A stretch of 64,000 nucleotides of DNA from Rufibacter sediminis (GCF_014269285.1 NZ_JACOAF010000030.1:124001-188000); one strand, 5' to 3'; positions 1 through 9,010 are shown, counted from the first letter of the stretch. Notes: generated from the sequence alone by a model not told the origin. Made by a program: numbers and translations.

Positions 1-582
1 GGTAGTTTACTCAAGCTACTACGCACTAGGAAGACGTTTTAAGGCTTCTCTTTACCTTCTACCGGTATCCCCTTGCCGCACAGAGACCTACAAAAGAAAA
101 AAAAGACGTGTGCAGCTAACCTTTCAACTGAAAGAAGCTGATCTTCAAGCCAACTGGAAAATTCAATAAACCTGATCAAGAGGAACTGAGAGGTAAAACC
201 TGATGATTCTTTATCCGTTCTGCCTTTTCTTATCTCATCTGCAAAGCAATAACTTCTAGTTCTCACCAGAAAACACCACTACACAGCATCTATTTATCAC
301 CTGTTTTCAGGAAAGCAGGCCAAAAAGACAAAAGCAATTATAGCAACATGAAACAGCTGCAGAATGGGCCAACGTTAATTTCAGTGAAGCGCTAGTTCCC
401 CGCTGACATGAGCCAGACTAAAAACTGAAATTGATTGCCACATCCATGCGGGAAACGGGAAACACACCGTCAGAAGCTTGCAGCAAGAAGAAGGTCAGAA
501 TACGGCAGCGGCCGAACTACGCCTGATGTTGACAAGTTTGTTTTGAGGGTGTTTTCAGGAAAACAGGCCGAAAGCGGAGGTA
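1..582. other. Non-coding stretch at window edge
   Basis: I see no convincing gene here. The open frames on both strands are short, of odd composition and lack recognisable domains. The stretch holds two degenerate members of the dispersed inverted-repeat family, near 301-327 and 543-574. The second lies just downstream of the stop codon of the minus-strand gene that ends at 583. Confidence 0.6.
543..574. repeat. Dispersed inverted repeat, imperfect copy
   Basis: TTGAGGGTGTTTTCAGG and AAAACAGGCCGAAA arms lie near the 3' end of the 583-2199 gene. A weaker trace is at 301-327. Confidence 0.5.
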
Positions 583-2199
583 CTATTCCCGGACGCGCAC
601 GCGCACGAACGAGGGTACCTCAGTGATCGATTCCGATAACTTCGCCTGGGTGATGGGACCGGGCTGCAACTGAACTCCGGGCGTATCGTCTACCACCACG
701 GTCTTTTTGCGCCAGCCTTCTACCGTAGATTTGTCGGTGACTTTATCTGTTCCGGCGCCGCCGTACACGTAGACGTAGCTTCCTTTGGCCGCAGTGCCAC
801 TGATATCAAAAATATCGTCTCCTTTCAACCCGAAAAGATTGATGCGTTCGGTTTCGCCAGCAAAGAACGTGCGGCTATACACTTTGCCGCTATTCACGTT
901 GCCCTCGCCCAGCCGGTAAATCTCCACCACGGTTCTTCCCTGCGACAACCGCTGCACCACAAACCGTTCTGGCTCATCAGCGCCAACCACCGCTACTTCC
1001 TTGGCCAGGATCTTGTAATAGTCTTCGGCGGTTTGCACCAGCAGTTTCCGGCGGCTTCTCAGCTTCTGGAACGTCTCTTCGCCCACCAACGCGTAAACCG
1101 GCGGAGGCAGCTGCTGTACGGCTCTCCGGAGGACAGCATCTGACAAGGCCACCTGCATCTCGCGGGCCAATCTCCTGAAATCAACCAAAGACACCTCAGA
1201 CAGGGCTCTGGTATCTAAGAAAGAGGCATTGATGGTGAGGCCAAACACGTCTTTGAAGACAGGATGGAACGACTCAAACTTGCGGGCCGCGAATTTACGG
1301 GTGGCCAGCCACGGGATAACGCCATCGTCATAGAGGCAGAGCGCCTGGTCGCGGTCTTTGGGAATGGGCTTGTACCAGATTTCGTTTTCCTGCACATACG
1401 CCGCCCAGTCCCATTGCCCCTCGTGCCGGTCCCAGTCGCTGAGCAGCAGGTCCAGGAGACGCGCCCGGGCGAAGGCCCATTGGTCAATGCGGTGCCGGCT
1501 GGAGGAAAACCGCCGCCGCAGCATCTCCTCGGTGTCTACCAGATCCGTGGCCGCGCCCAGCTTATCAGCCAGCGAGGCTTTGGAGGTGAATTTCTCTTCC
1601 ATCAGGAAAAGCTTGTTCCCAAAGATGTTGGAATATTGCTTGAAGTCCTGGTCGGCGGGCAGGACGTACACCAGCTGGGGCGATGGATGTAAAATGTTGG
1701 CAGCTTTCGCCAGCGGAGGCACCACCAGGGCCGCGTACGGGTTGGTAGCGGAAACCTGATCCCGCACAAAGGAGCCCACAAACGTCTTTTGCCAGAAAGC
1801 CGGCAGCACCTGAATGGGATCTTTGTCCAGGGAGCGGAGGGCGAAGCGCCGGCCTGAGGAATCGGTGAGGGTGAGGCTGGTGGTCTGCATGCCGCCGCCT
1901 AACTTCTCGATGGAAAGTCCGCCGGCCACTTCGTTCATGTGGAAGACCTTGGCTTTGACGGGCACCGTCCAGACGGGGCGGTAATGCTCGCCCAGAAAGA
2001 ACTCGCCGGCTTTGCTGATCTTGTAGTGCGCTCCGGCGCTGGCCATGACACTGTCCTGGGCGTACTGCAAAGGGCTGGTTTGACCAAAGGAAGGAGAAGA
2101 AGAAGTCATGGGCCCCGGCGTTTGGTCGGCAAAGAACAAGTCCACTAATCCGTACAGGACCAGCACTCCCACCAAGGCCAGTAAAATCCTTCTCTTCAT
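583..2199 (-). CDS. Membrane-anchored protein with kinase-like module (paralogue of 4835-8395)
   Basis: This 538-residue protein of unrecognised family starts with one hydrophobic segment (about residues 4-24), so it is probably anchored facing the periplasm. From about residue 65 to 515 it aligns along its whole length with the middle of the large fusion protein at 4835-8395. Shared landmarks are a glycine-rich stretch (GGGMQTTSL, 101-109) followed by FALRSLDK, then DWDRH (255-259) and KDRDQ (281-285). That order resembles the nucleotide loop, catalytic loop and metal-binding Asp of atypical kinases of the HipA, PI3K or FAM20 kind. The kinase idea is my inference from motif order and not a family match. 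Unlike its paralogue it has neither a phosphoesterase-like N-terminus nor a beta-barrel. Confidence 0.75.
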   Translation of the reverse strand: MKRRILLALVGVLVLYGLVDLFFADQTPGPMTSSSPSFGQTSPLQYAQDSVMASAGAHYKISKAGEFFLGEHYRPVWTVPVKAKVFHMNEVAGGLSIEKLGGGMQTTSLTLTDSSGRRFALRSLDKDPIQVLPAFWQKTFVGSFVRDQVSATNPYAALVVPPLAKAANILHPSPQLVYVLPADQDFKQYSNIFGNKLFLMEEKFTSKASLADKLGAATDLVDTEEMLRRRFSSSRHRIDQWAFARARLLDLLLSDWDRHEGQWDWAAYVQENEIWYKPIPKDRDQALCLYDDGVIPWLATRKFAARKFESFHPVFKDVFGLTINASFLDTRALSEVSLVDFRRLAREMQVALSDAVLRRAVQQLPPPVYALVGEETFQKLRSRRKLLVQTAEDYYKILAKEVAVVGADEPERFVVQRLSQGRTVVEIYRLGEGNVNSGKVYSRTFFAGETERINLFGLKGDDIFDISGTAAKGSYVYVYGGAGTDKVTDKSTVEGWRKKTVVVDDTPGVQLQPGPITQAKLSESITEVPSFVRVRVRE

Positions 2200-2275
2200 G
2201 TAAGCGTTTTCATTAGAGTTCAGCTTTACCGCAATTGGGCGCGAAAGGTTCAGCTGTCGGTTGGAAAGTCTACCC

Positions 2276-2302
2276 GTCTGTTTTACGGAAAACCGCCAGA
2301 AA
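2276..2302. repeat. Dispersed inverted repeat, degenerate copy
   Basis: CTGTTTTACGGAAAACCGCC and the following AGAAAAC resemble the inner part of the family, with short TTTT/AAAA arms. It lies between divergent genes. Confidence 0.35.
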
Positions 2303-2392
2303 ACATATACCTTTAAGCGTTGAGGCGGCGGCTAACCTTGCCTTTGCCTCATGCGTTAAATCTATTCTACCCATAACCTAAATTCTACTCTT

Positions 2393-2665
2393 ATGGCAAA
2401 CAGTGCTACCTACACTGGCATTACCCCAGAACTGTACAACACCCTCAGAAGCAAATTAGGCGCCGCTGGTATTGAGCTGGCAGGTAATAACGGACGTGTT
2501 TCCAAGCAAGGCGTGACCGCCGATTATGCGTATGAGGAGAATTCCCAAACGTTGCAGATCAACAATGTACAGGTAAGTTTCCCGGCCAGTATGATGTTCA
2601 GCCCAGACAAAATCATCCAGAAAATAAACGAAGCCGTGCAGAGCGCAGGCGGCCGCGTGTCTTAA
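2393..2665 (+). CDS. Small conserved-looking protein of unknown function
   Basis: This is a 90-residue soluble protein with no signal peptide, membrane segment or motif I can name. It looks like a compact folded domain, with alternating hydrophobic positions around TLQINNVQVSFPA and an amphipathic C-terminal helix (DKIIQKINEAVQ). It is followed by a strong hairpin terminator and stands alone between a divergent envelope gene and another small gene. Composition and codon use match the neighbours, so I regard it as a real gene. Confidence 0.7.
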   Translation: MANSATYTGITPELYNTLRSKLGAAGIELAGNNGRVSKQGVTADYAYEENSQTLQINNVQVSFPASMMFSPDKIIQKINEAVQSAGGRVS

Positions 2666-2707
2666 CCTTGAAAAAAGATTGACCTAAGCTATTTTATTTG
2701 CGTATAG

Positions 2708-2750
2708 AAATCCCGGCCCGCCCTTGTGCGCAGGCCGGGATTTTTCTTTT
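2708..2750 (+). terminator. Rho-independent terminator after 2393-2665
   Basis: An 11-bp stem (AAATCCCGGCC / GGCCGGGATTT) is followed by a T-rich run. Confidence 0.85.
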
Positions 2751-2779
2751 AACAACCGCTCATTCTAGAGAACACAACT

Positions 2780-3052
2780 ATGGAACAAACACCAAATACA
2801 TCGCCCCAGGTAGTACAACCCAAAGATTTCGCGAAAACCGTAGAATCAATTGTAAGTGTGTACCAAGGAAACCATGACGTGCTGCCAGAGCTACTTTCTG
2901 ATGCCGGCCGCATGCTATTAACCGTTAGACAGAAGCTGAGCCCCGTACAACTGGTGCTGTCTGTCGCCGCCGTGGCCATTGGCGCCATTGTGCTGGTTTC
3001 TTACAGCGGCAACCGCTTTGACGAGGCCGAAGATGTGACGAAATCAAAGTAG
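2780..3052 (+). CDS. Small single-pass membrane protein, unknown function
   Basis: This 90-residue protein has a soluble N-terminal half and one membrane segment at about 60-77 (LVLSVAAVAIGAIVLVS), then a short charged tail ending in KSK. No domain is recognised. It sits between two strong terminators, so it is probably transcribed alone. Comparable tail-anchored small proteins occur next to stress genes in other bacteria, but nothing in the sequence assigns a role here. Confidence 0.7.
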   Translation: MEQTPNTSPQVVQPKDFAKTVESIVSVYQGNHDVLPELLSDAGRMLLTVRQKLSPVQLVLSVAAVAIGAIVLVSYSGNRFDEAEDVTKSK

Positions 3053-3070
3053 TCCTCGGGTCAACCCCTC

Positions 3071-3118
3071 AAAAAAGAAGAGCCCCGCTTATGCAGATAA
3101 GCGGGGCTCTTCTTTTTT
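3071..3118 (+). terminator. Perfect 22-bp hairpin terminator
   Basis: The stem has a GAAGAGCCCCGCTTAT core, a GCAG loop, and A-run and T-run tracts built into the stem. It could therefore work in both directions. Confidence 0.9.
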
Positions 3119-3262
3119 GAAATCGGAGAGAAATCTTAACAAGCCTTTCTTTTCCTGGCAGAGATCCTCTGAAAGTAGAGGCGACACACACCTGCACCCT
3201 GAACACATCGGCCACCAACCATAAACATCACCGGCTGCAGCAAAGCACTTCTTTTCAGCAGC

Positions 3263-3302
3263 TCCGTTTTATAGCCATTTTAAGCAAAACAGGCTCAAAA
3301 CA
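3263..3302. repeat. Dispersed inverted repeat, imperfect copy
   Basis: CGTTTTATAGCC and GGCTCAAAAC arms flank an inner TTTT/AAAA pair. It lies between 2780-3052 and vsr. Confidence 0.5.
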
Positions 3303-3425
3303 ACCATCTCTTTTCGCCTTCGGCCGATATAAAAGTTTTCAGAACCGGCACTGCCTCTATAAAGAAACGCCGACGCAAGGCACTCTCTTTCCCGGATGTG
3401 TGTTTTCTTTGCACACATCTGCTGC

Positions 3426-3905
3426 ATGGCCACAAAGAAGAGGAAATACGCCCCCATCGCTCCCCCGCCCCTGACTGCTCAGGAGAAGGTCAGCCGGTAC
3501 ATGCGTGGCAATAAAAGCAAAGACACCCAACCAGAACTGCTGCTGCGCCGCCTGCTTTGGCACCACGGCTTGCGCGGCTACCGCATCCACTGGAAGAAGC
3601 TCCCGGGCAAGCCCGATGTTTGTTACCCTGGCCGCAAACTGGCTATTTTCCTGCACGGCTGTTTCTGGCACCGGTGCCCCCACTGCGTACCCGCTCTGCC
3701 CAAATCCAACGTCCCTTTCTGGACCGACAAATTCACCCGCAACCAGGCACGAGACCAACTGAACAGAGCCAGGCTACGGGCAGCCGGTTGGCAGGTGCTG
3801 GTGATCTGGGGATGTCAGTTACAGCAAGACCCCGAAGGCTGCCTGTTCGCCATTAAAGCGTTGCACGCCGGAGTACCGGAAAGCTATTGGCTGGAGGCGG
3901 CGTAG
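3426..3905 (+). CDS. vsr: Very short patch repair endonuclease (Vsr family)
   Basis: Vsr nicks DNA 5' of T:G mismatches that arise when 5-methylcytosine deaminates, and it normally works beside a Dcm-type cytosine methyltransferase. The 159-residue product keeps the family's hallmarks in order: YMRGNKSKDTQPE near the N-terminus, LPGKPDVCYP, the zinc/catalytic stretch LHGCFWHRCPHC, FWTDKFTRNQARD, and GWQVLVIWGC near the end. The last motif is usually WEC, so a Gly replaces Glu here. I chose the ATG at 3426; an ATG 30 bases upstream only adds a Cys-rich extension outside the family. No cytosine methyltransferase gene lies in the window, so vsr stands alone here. Confidence 0.9.
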   Translation: MATKKRKYAPIAPPPLTAQEKVSRYMRGNKSKDTQPELLLRRLLWHHGLRGYRIHWKKLPGKPDVCYPGRKLAIFLHGCFWHRCPHCVPALPKSNVPFWTDKFTRNQARDQLNRARLRAAGWQVLVIWGCQLQQDPEGCLFAIKALHAGVPESYWLEAA

Positions 3906-3934
3906 CGCTTCCCTCACCTGCCTAACCTCCAACT

Positions 3935-3975
3935 GCGTTTTGGGCATGCTTTTCAAAAATAGCCCTTAAACACGT
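3935..3975. repeat. Dispersed inverted repeat, imperfect copy
   Basis: GCGTTTTGGGC and GCCCTTAAACACG arms lie between the convergent vsr and 4021-4572, where it may act as a terminator. Confidence 0.5.
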
Positions 3976-4020
3976 CGCTTGCGCTCTTATCAGGTAAAAG
4001 CTATTGTATATCCTGATCTG

Positions 4021-4572
4021 CTATTTCCAGCGGACTGGCACGCCCAATTTACGGGCGGCATACCCAGCCGCCGAGGCGTGAAGGGCGGGAAGCACCTCGT
4101 TCACGTCATCAGAGAATTCCACGTGCAGGTCTTCATGGAGCTTGTTTAGTTTCTGCAGCATCTCTTCGGCGCGTTTGGCCAAGAACAGACTTAACGCCTC
4201 GGTGGCACCGGTGAGCACCTGCAGCATTTCCTTCTGATGAGACAAGACTTCCTGCAAGAGCAGGAGCAGCAATTGAATCTCGCCGTAGACATCACCAGTT
4301 ATTTTGGTGTGGTAACCCAGCGCAGGGCACAACTGCCGCAGACAGGCCAGCAGATCGGTGGCAGTATAGTAGAAGCCCTGGGTGATCGTTTGCACCTGGG
4401 CTGCCAATGCCTCCCTCCTAAGCGCCAGCGCCTCCGGGCCTTCCAATAATTCAAACCGGAGCTGCTCCTGCAAGACGGGCTGGGCGGTCAGCAACTGCAG
4501 CAGCAATTTATCTTTTCGGGCGGCGGGCAGGGCCAGAACGGCCTTGCGCAGGTCTTTGTCTAAGGCGGGCAT
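4021..4572 (-). CDS. Hypothetical helical protein
   Basis: This 183-residue, Leu/Ala/Gln-rich protein is predicted by eye to be almost wholly alpha-helical, with no signal peptide or membrane span. The start MPALDKDLRKAVLALPAARKD suggests a small helical domain, and the middle (ITGDVYGEIQLLLLLLQEVL) looks like helix-bundle packing. I cannot assign a family. It is convergent with vsr and divergent from the large fusion gene at 4835. Confidence 0.65.
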   Translation of the reverse strand: MPALDKDLRKAVLALPAARKDKLLLQLLTAQPVLQEQLRFELLEGPEALALRREALAAQVQTITQGFYYTATDLLACLRQLCPALGYHTKITGDVYGEIQLLLLLLQEVLSHQKEMLQVLTGATEALSLFLAKRAEEMLQKLNKLHEDLHVEFSDDVNEVLPALHASAAGYAARKLGVPVRWK

Positions 4573-4772
4573 AGGATCTGTCTCTCAGGATAAAACAAAC
4601 AAAACGGACTCCGCCACGCATGGTTCCGCATTTTCGGATTTCACGTGCCAGATCAGCCTGTTCTCTCCTAAAATACAAAAGAGATAATATAGCCTTAACC
4701 TAAACCAACCCAAACTGCGTAAACAGCGGCAAACAAGCCCGGCTTCTGCCGGCATTTACACTTAGCTCCTTC

Positions 4773-4810
4773 CTGTTTTAGTCTTGTTTTCATTAAACAG
4801 GCCCAAAACC
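4773..4810. repeat. Dispersed inverted repeat upstream of the Omp85 fusion gene
   Basis: The inner GTTTTC/TTAAACAGGCCCAAAAC half is clear and the left arm TGTTTTAGTC is degenerate. It ends 24 bases before the chosen start at 4835, so this copy sits in a promoter/leader region and is not a terminator. Confidence 0.55.
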
Positions 4811-4834
4811 GAGAAGCCGACTGCCATTAATAAA

Positions 4835-7800
4835 ATGAACATGAAAGAATTTTTACCCAGAAGGGTAATCCTGCTTCAGCTTTGCCTTTGGATGCTGTGC
4901 CCGGCGCTGGCCTGGGCTCAGCTTCCTTCCTTACCGTCTTCCTCCCCCTCGTACACCGTCTTGCTGACCGGCAGGTGGGCGCCAGGTCAGAGTTCCGCGG
5001 CCCCTTTGCCCCTGCTGCAAGAGCAACTGAAATCCGCCGGCAAGAACAGCGCCGTAGTCTTTATGGGGAACCCGTTTCAGCCGGCAACGCTGCCGGGCGT
5101 ATCGGCGGGCAACCGAAAGGAATTGGAAGCGCAGCTGCAAAAGCAACTGAACTACCTGCAAGGCTACGCGGGGAAAATCATTCTCATGCCGGGCGAACAC
5201 GACGCCAAAGGTGGCCTGGACCAGGGAGTCCGGAACCAGGAACGCTACATCTCCCAATACCTGCAAAACGAGAAGCTGCTCTTGCCGGAGAACTACTGCC
5301 CCGGCCCCGCCGAGGTAGCCCTCACCGATGACGTGCACCTGCTCCTGCTGGACACCCAATGGCTTCTGCCCAACCGCCGCATGGACGACGAGGAAACCCA
5401 GCGCGGTTGCCCCACCACCGGCGGCACCGCCACGCTGGCCGCTCTGGATGACGTGATGCGCAGCAACGAAGAGAAAAACCTGCTGGTGGCCATGAGCGTC
5501 TCCCCCGAGATGTCAGGACTGGAGTACCGCCTCATGCACCGCCAACTGAGCCAGATGTACGCCCAGCACAAAGGCTTGGTACACGCCGAGGGGAACTCTG
5601 CCGCCCTTACCCATAGCACTCAAGACAGCATCCACTACGTGACCGCGGGCGGGGGCATGAAAAAAGGAAAATCGCCCCGGCAGGCGGCGCCGCTTTTCTC
5701 CCAAACCGCTCCCGGCTTCGCGAAGGTTTTGTACTTCCCCAACGGCGAAACCTGGCTGGAGATCTGGACTGCGCAAGACGCCCAAAGCAACCAAGGCCAG
5801 GTAGCCCACCGCGTGCTCCTTTCCCGCAAGCCTACCCAAAAGCAGATAGAAGAGCAGACCAAGAAAATGAACCTGAGCTTCGCGGGCAAGAAGAGCGCCT
5901 TACCCGCCAGCCAGGTGTACAAAGCTAGCGGCTTCAGAGAGTGGCTTCTGGGCGAGAACTACCGCCCCGAGTGGCAGACGCCCGTTTCTTTGCCCGTTTT
6001 CGATATTGGCACCCAAAACGGCGGCCTGAAAGTAGTTCAGCGCGGTGGCGGTTTCCAGACGGTTTCTTTGCGCCTGGAAGACAGCACCGGCCGCCAGTAC
6101 GCGTTGCGGTCTGTAGAGAAATACCCAGATGCCGCCCTTCCCCGCATTCTGCGCCATACCCTGGCCGCCGATGTGGTGAAAGACCAGATTTCAGCCTCGC
6201 ATCCGTACGGCTCTTTGGTGGTTCCCACCTTGGCAGATGCCGTGGGCGTGTACCACACCAACCCCCAGTACTTCATCATCCCGGATGATCCGCGGTTTGG
6301 CAAGTACCTGAAAGGCTTCGCCAATACCATCGGGTTGTTTGAGGAGCGCCCCGACGAGGACATGTCTGACCTGGAAAGCTTCGGGAACGCCAAAAACGTG
6401 GTGGGCACAGACAAAGTCCTGGAAAACACCCTGGAAGACCAGAACGACCAGGTAGACCAGAGAAGCCTGCTCCGCGCCCGCCTCCTGGATTTCTTCATTG
6501 CCGACTGGGACCGCCACGACGACCAATGGCGCTGGGCCGAGTTCAAGAAGGAAGGCAAAGGCAAAATCTACAAACCCATTCCGCGTGACCGCGACCAGGC
6601 CTTCTTCGTGAACCAGGGCGTGATTCCCAACATTGCCAGCCGGCGCTGGATTCTGCCCAAGGTGCAGGGATTTGACGAAAGCTTGCGTGACATCAAAGGC
6701 TTTAACTTCAACAACCGGTACTTTGACCGGTACTTCCTCACCGCCTTGGAACGCGCCGACTGGATTGCCATGGCCGATTCTGTAAAAGCGGGCCTCACCG
6801 ATGAAGCCATTGACAAAGCCGTTCGCGCTCTGCCGCCTGAAATCCAGAAGATCTCCGGTGAGCGTCTGGCCAGCACCCTCAAAGCCCGCCGTGCTTACAT
6901 CAAGCGGGATGCCGAAGAATATTATGAGTTCCTGGCCCATAAAGTAGACGTAGTAGGCACTGACCTGGACGAGCGGTTTGAAGTACAGCGCGAAGCCGGC
7001 GGAGCCACCCTGGTGACCATCTACAAAAAAGACGGCACCTCCGCAGATGACCAACTGTACCGCCGCCGCTTTCTGCCCGATGAGACCCGTGAAATCCGCT
7101 TGTACGGTCTGGGAGGCGCGGATGAATTCCAGGTGCAAGGACAAGCCGCCGATGGTATCCGGGTCCGGATTATCGGGGGCGATGGCATGGACAAGGTCAC
7201 GGACAGCTCCAGCGTGGTTGGCCTGCGCCGCCTCACCTATGTCTATGACAACCCGGGTGGCGCGCAACTGGCCCTGGGACCAGAAGCCCGCAACCTCACG
7301 CGCCTGCGCAAAACACCGGTGTATGACCGCCGAAGCTTTGTCTACAACTACTTCGGGCCGTTGGGGTCCGTAGAATTCAACCGCGATGACGGTTTGCTGC
7401 TGGGCGGTGGCGTCTTGCTGAAAACCCAAGGCTTCAACAAGCAGCCGTATGGCATGATGCAGCGGCTGGTGGGCAGCTACGCCCTCAATACCAAATCGTT
7501 TTTGGTAGACTACGCCGCCCACTTCCCGCGACTTAGAATGGGCATGGATGTGAAGGTGAACGTCAACTGGAAAAGCCCCGGCTTCGCCGAGAACTTCTTC
7601 GGGTTGGGCAACGAAACCCCGTTTGACCCAGACCTGGACATCGACTTGTACCGGTTCCAGTCATCGCAGCTCTACACCAATGTGCTGGTGGGTGGTAAAA
7701 TAGGCAAATACGAATCGGTGTTTGTGGGTCCGGCCTACCAGAACGTGAACGTAGACCGCATGGACGAGCGCTTTCTGCCGCAACAGCTGGCAGGTACCGA

Positions 7801-8395
7801 GCAGGCCATCGGGTTCGCTGATCCAAAATCGTACGCGGGAGCCCGGTTTGAGTATACCTTAGATTCACGTGATCTGGCGGCCTTGCCCTCTAAAGGGGTG
7901 CACTGGCTGGTAGCCGCAGACGTGTTGAAAGGCGTGAACGAGAGTGCTTCAGACGTGGCTCGGGTGCATTCGCAGTTCTCCATCTACAAGACTCTGCGCA
8001 TTCCCCTGAAACTCACGCTGGCCACCCGTTTTGGCGGGGGGCACACCTTCGGGGACAGCTATGAGTTCTTCCAGGCGCAGTTCCTGGACGGCCCTTCTAC
8101 CCTGCGCGGCTACCGCAGAAACCGGTTCAGCGGCCAGAGCAGCCTCTACAACAACACCGAAGCCCGCCTGCGCCTGTTCAGTTTCACCACGTACCTGTTC
8201 CCGGCTTCGCTGGGCGTGTTCGGGTTCCATGACATGGGCCGGGTATGGGTGAAAGATGAAGATTCAGACAAGTGGCACCGCGGCTACGGCGGCGGGGTGT
8301 GGATTTCCCCGCTGAACCAGGTTGTGCTCTCGCTGGGGTATGCTACCTCACCCGAGCAAAGCCAACTGCTGCTGCGGGCCGGGTTCCAGTTCTAA
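4835..8395 (+). CDS. Three-part outer-membrane protein: degenerate phosphoesterase, kinase-like module, Omp85 barrel
   Basis: The product has 1186 residues from the ATG at 4835, which gives a clean signal peptide ending in LAWA-Q; an upstream ATG at 4784 would include a repeat element. Residues about 30-345 look like a calcineurin-type metallophosphoesterase that has lost its metal ligands: MGNPFQP, PGEHD, AMSVSP and AEGNSA stand where GDN, GNHD, GHHP and GHEH are expected. Residues about 365-800 match the 583-2199 paralogue, with GGGFQTVSL, DWDRH (557-561) and RDRDQ (584-588), a kinase-like order. From about 835 to the terminal Phe lies an Omp85/surface-antigen beta-barrel (TLRGYRRNRF, GFHDMGRVW, final GFQF). 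The barrel puts it in the outer membrane with the other domains in the periplasm. Substrate and role are unknown. Confidence 0.85.
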   Translation: MNMKEFLPRRVILLQLCLWMLCPALAWAQLPSLPSSSPSYTVLLTGRWAPGQSSAAPLPLLQEQLKSAGKNSAVVFMGNPFQPATLPGVSAGNRKELEAQLQKQLNYLQGYAGKIILMPGEHDAKGGLDQGVRNQERYISQYLQNEKLLLPENYCPGPAEVALTDDVHLLLLDTQWLLPNRRMDDEETQRGCPTTGGTATLAALDDVMRSNEEKNLLVAMSVSPEMSGLEYRLMHRQLSQMYAQHKGLVHAEGNSAALTHSTQDSIHYVTAGGGMKKGKSPRQAAPLFSQTAPGFAKVLYFPNGETWLEIWTAQDAQSNQGQVAHRVLLSRKPTQKQIEEQTKKMNLSFAGKKSALPASQVYKASGFREWLLGENYRPEWQTPVSLPVFDIGTQNGGLKVVQRGGGFQTVSLRLEDSTGRQYALRSVEKYPDAALPRILRHTLAADVVKDQISASHPYGSLVVPTLADAVGVYHTNPQYFIIPDDPRFGKYLKGFANTIGLFEERPDEDMSDLESFGNAKNVVGTDKVLENTLEDQNDQVDQRSLLRARLLDFFIADWDRHDDQWRWAEFKKEGKGKIYKPIPRDRDQAFFVNQGVIPNIASRRWILPKVQGFDESLRDIKGFNFNNRYFDRYFLTALERADWIAMADSVKAGLTDEAIDKAVRALPPEIQKISGERLASTLKARRAYIKRDAEEYYEFLAHKVDVVGTDLDERFEVQREAGGATLVTIYKKDGTSADDQLYRRRFLPDETREIRLYGLGGADEFQVQGQAADGIRVRIIGGDGMDKVTDSSSVVGLRRLTYVYDNPGGAQLALGPEARNLTRLRKTPVYDRRSFVYNYFGPLGSVEFNRDDGLLLGGGVLLKTQGFNKQPYGMMQRLVGSYALNTKSFLVDYAAHFPRLRMGMDVKVNVNWKSPGFAENFFGLGNETPFDPDLDIDLYRFQSSQLYTNVLVGGKIGKYESVFVGPAYQNVNVDRMDERFLPQQLAGTEQAIGFADPKSYAGARFEYTLDSRDLAALPSKGVHWLVAADVLKGVNESASDVARVHSQFSIYKTLRIPLKLTLATRFGGGHTFGDSYEFFQAQFLDGPSTLRGYRRNRFSGQSSLYNNTEARLRLFSFTTYLFPASLGVFGFHDMGRVWVKDEDSDKWHRGYGGGVWISPLNQVVLSLGYATSPEQSQLLLRAGFQF

Positions 8396-8411
8396 CGATT
8401 CACAGCCGCCC

Positions 8412-8459
8412 CAAAAACAGAAAGGGCTGACCCTATGGGGTCAGCCCTTTCTGTTTTTG
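8412..8459. terminator. Perfect 22-bp bidirectional terminator
   Basis: The stem carries AAAGGGCTGACCC and its complement, with a TATG loop and flanking A and T tracts. It lies between convergent genes ending at 8395 and 8491. Confidence 0.9.
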
Positions 8460-8490
8460 ATCTCTTTTCTGAAAAAGAGGCCTAAAGCGC

Positions 8491-8751
8491 TTAGTTCAGG
8501 AAAATGGAGAACAACTCAAACCGGTTAGATGAGAAACTCCAGTGCGACGGTGACGGATGAATCTCCTCGCCCTCTTCGTCAATGATGGTCACGGCCATTC
8601 CTTCTTCCTGGTTTAGAGGCTCAGTGAAATGTTTTACAATGTATACGTGCCCTTCTTTGATCCACTCTTCTGGGTCAAAACTAGGTAGCGTGGCGTCAAT
8701 GCATTTTGCGTATACCGCCATATAGTTAGGTGGATAGATCAGATTTACCAT
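8491..8751 (-). CDS. Small hypothetical protein
   Basis: This is an 86-residue acidic soluble protein with no recognised family. It reads as a small mixed alpha/beta domain (VYIVKHFTEPLNQEEGMAVTIIDEEGEEI). It lies downstream of a shared bidirectional terminator and upstream of an untranslated gap of about 260 bases. Codon use fits the neighbours. I am fairly confident it is expressed but cannot suggest a function. Confidence 0.6.
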   Translation of the reverse strand: MVNLIYPPNYMAVYAKCIDATLPSFDPEEWIKEGHVYIVKHFTEPLNQEEGMAVTIIDEEGEEIHPSPSHWSFSSNRFELFSIFLN

Positions 8752-9010
8752 GTCTTATTAACTATAAACAGGTGAGAAAAATTCCGGCTACACATGACTC
8801 TCTTCTTTGCTGGTATCCTACCCTCCTGCGTCCAGATCACATGTACCTCGGCGTAACAACATGACTAGTTTACGCACCAATTCTGACTTTTGCAACTCTG
8901 TAGATCAGAAATTCTGAATCAGAAGACACCCTCTTTCCCATCTGCTCGTACAAACACAGGCCGGTTTCTCCGGTTTTAACTTGTTTTTACACCATAAACC
9001 ATACTACACC

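Noticed and set aside
3426-3905. Restriction-modification island around vsr
   Set aside because: No methyltransferase or endonuclease gene lies beside it; the flanks are ordinary small genes.
6191-7522. 443-residue minus-strand frame antisense to the Omp85 fusion gene
   Set aside because: It is a shadow of the strong codon bias of 4835-8395; the composition is unlike a real protein and no domain is seen.
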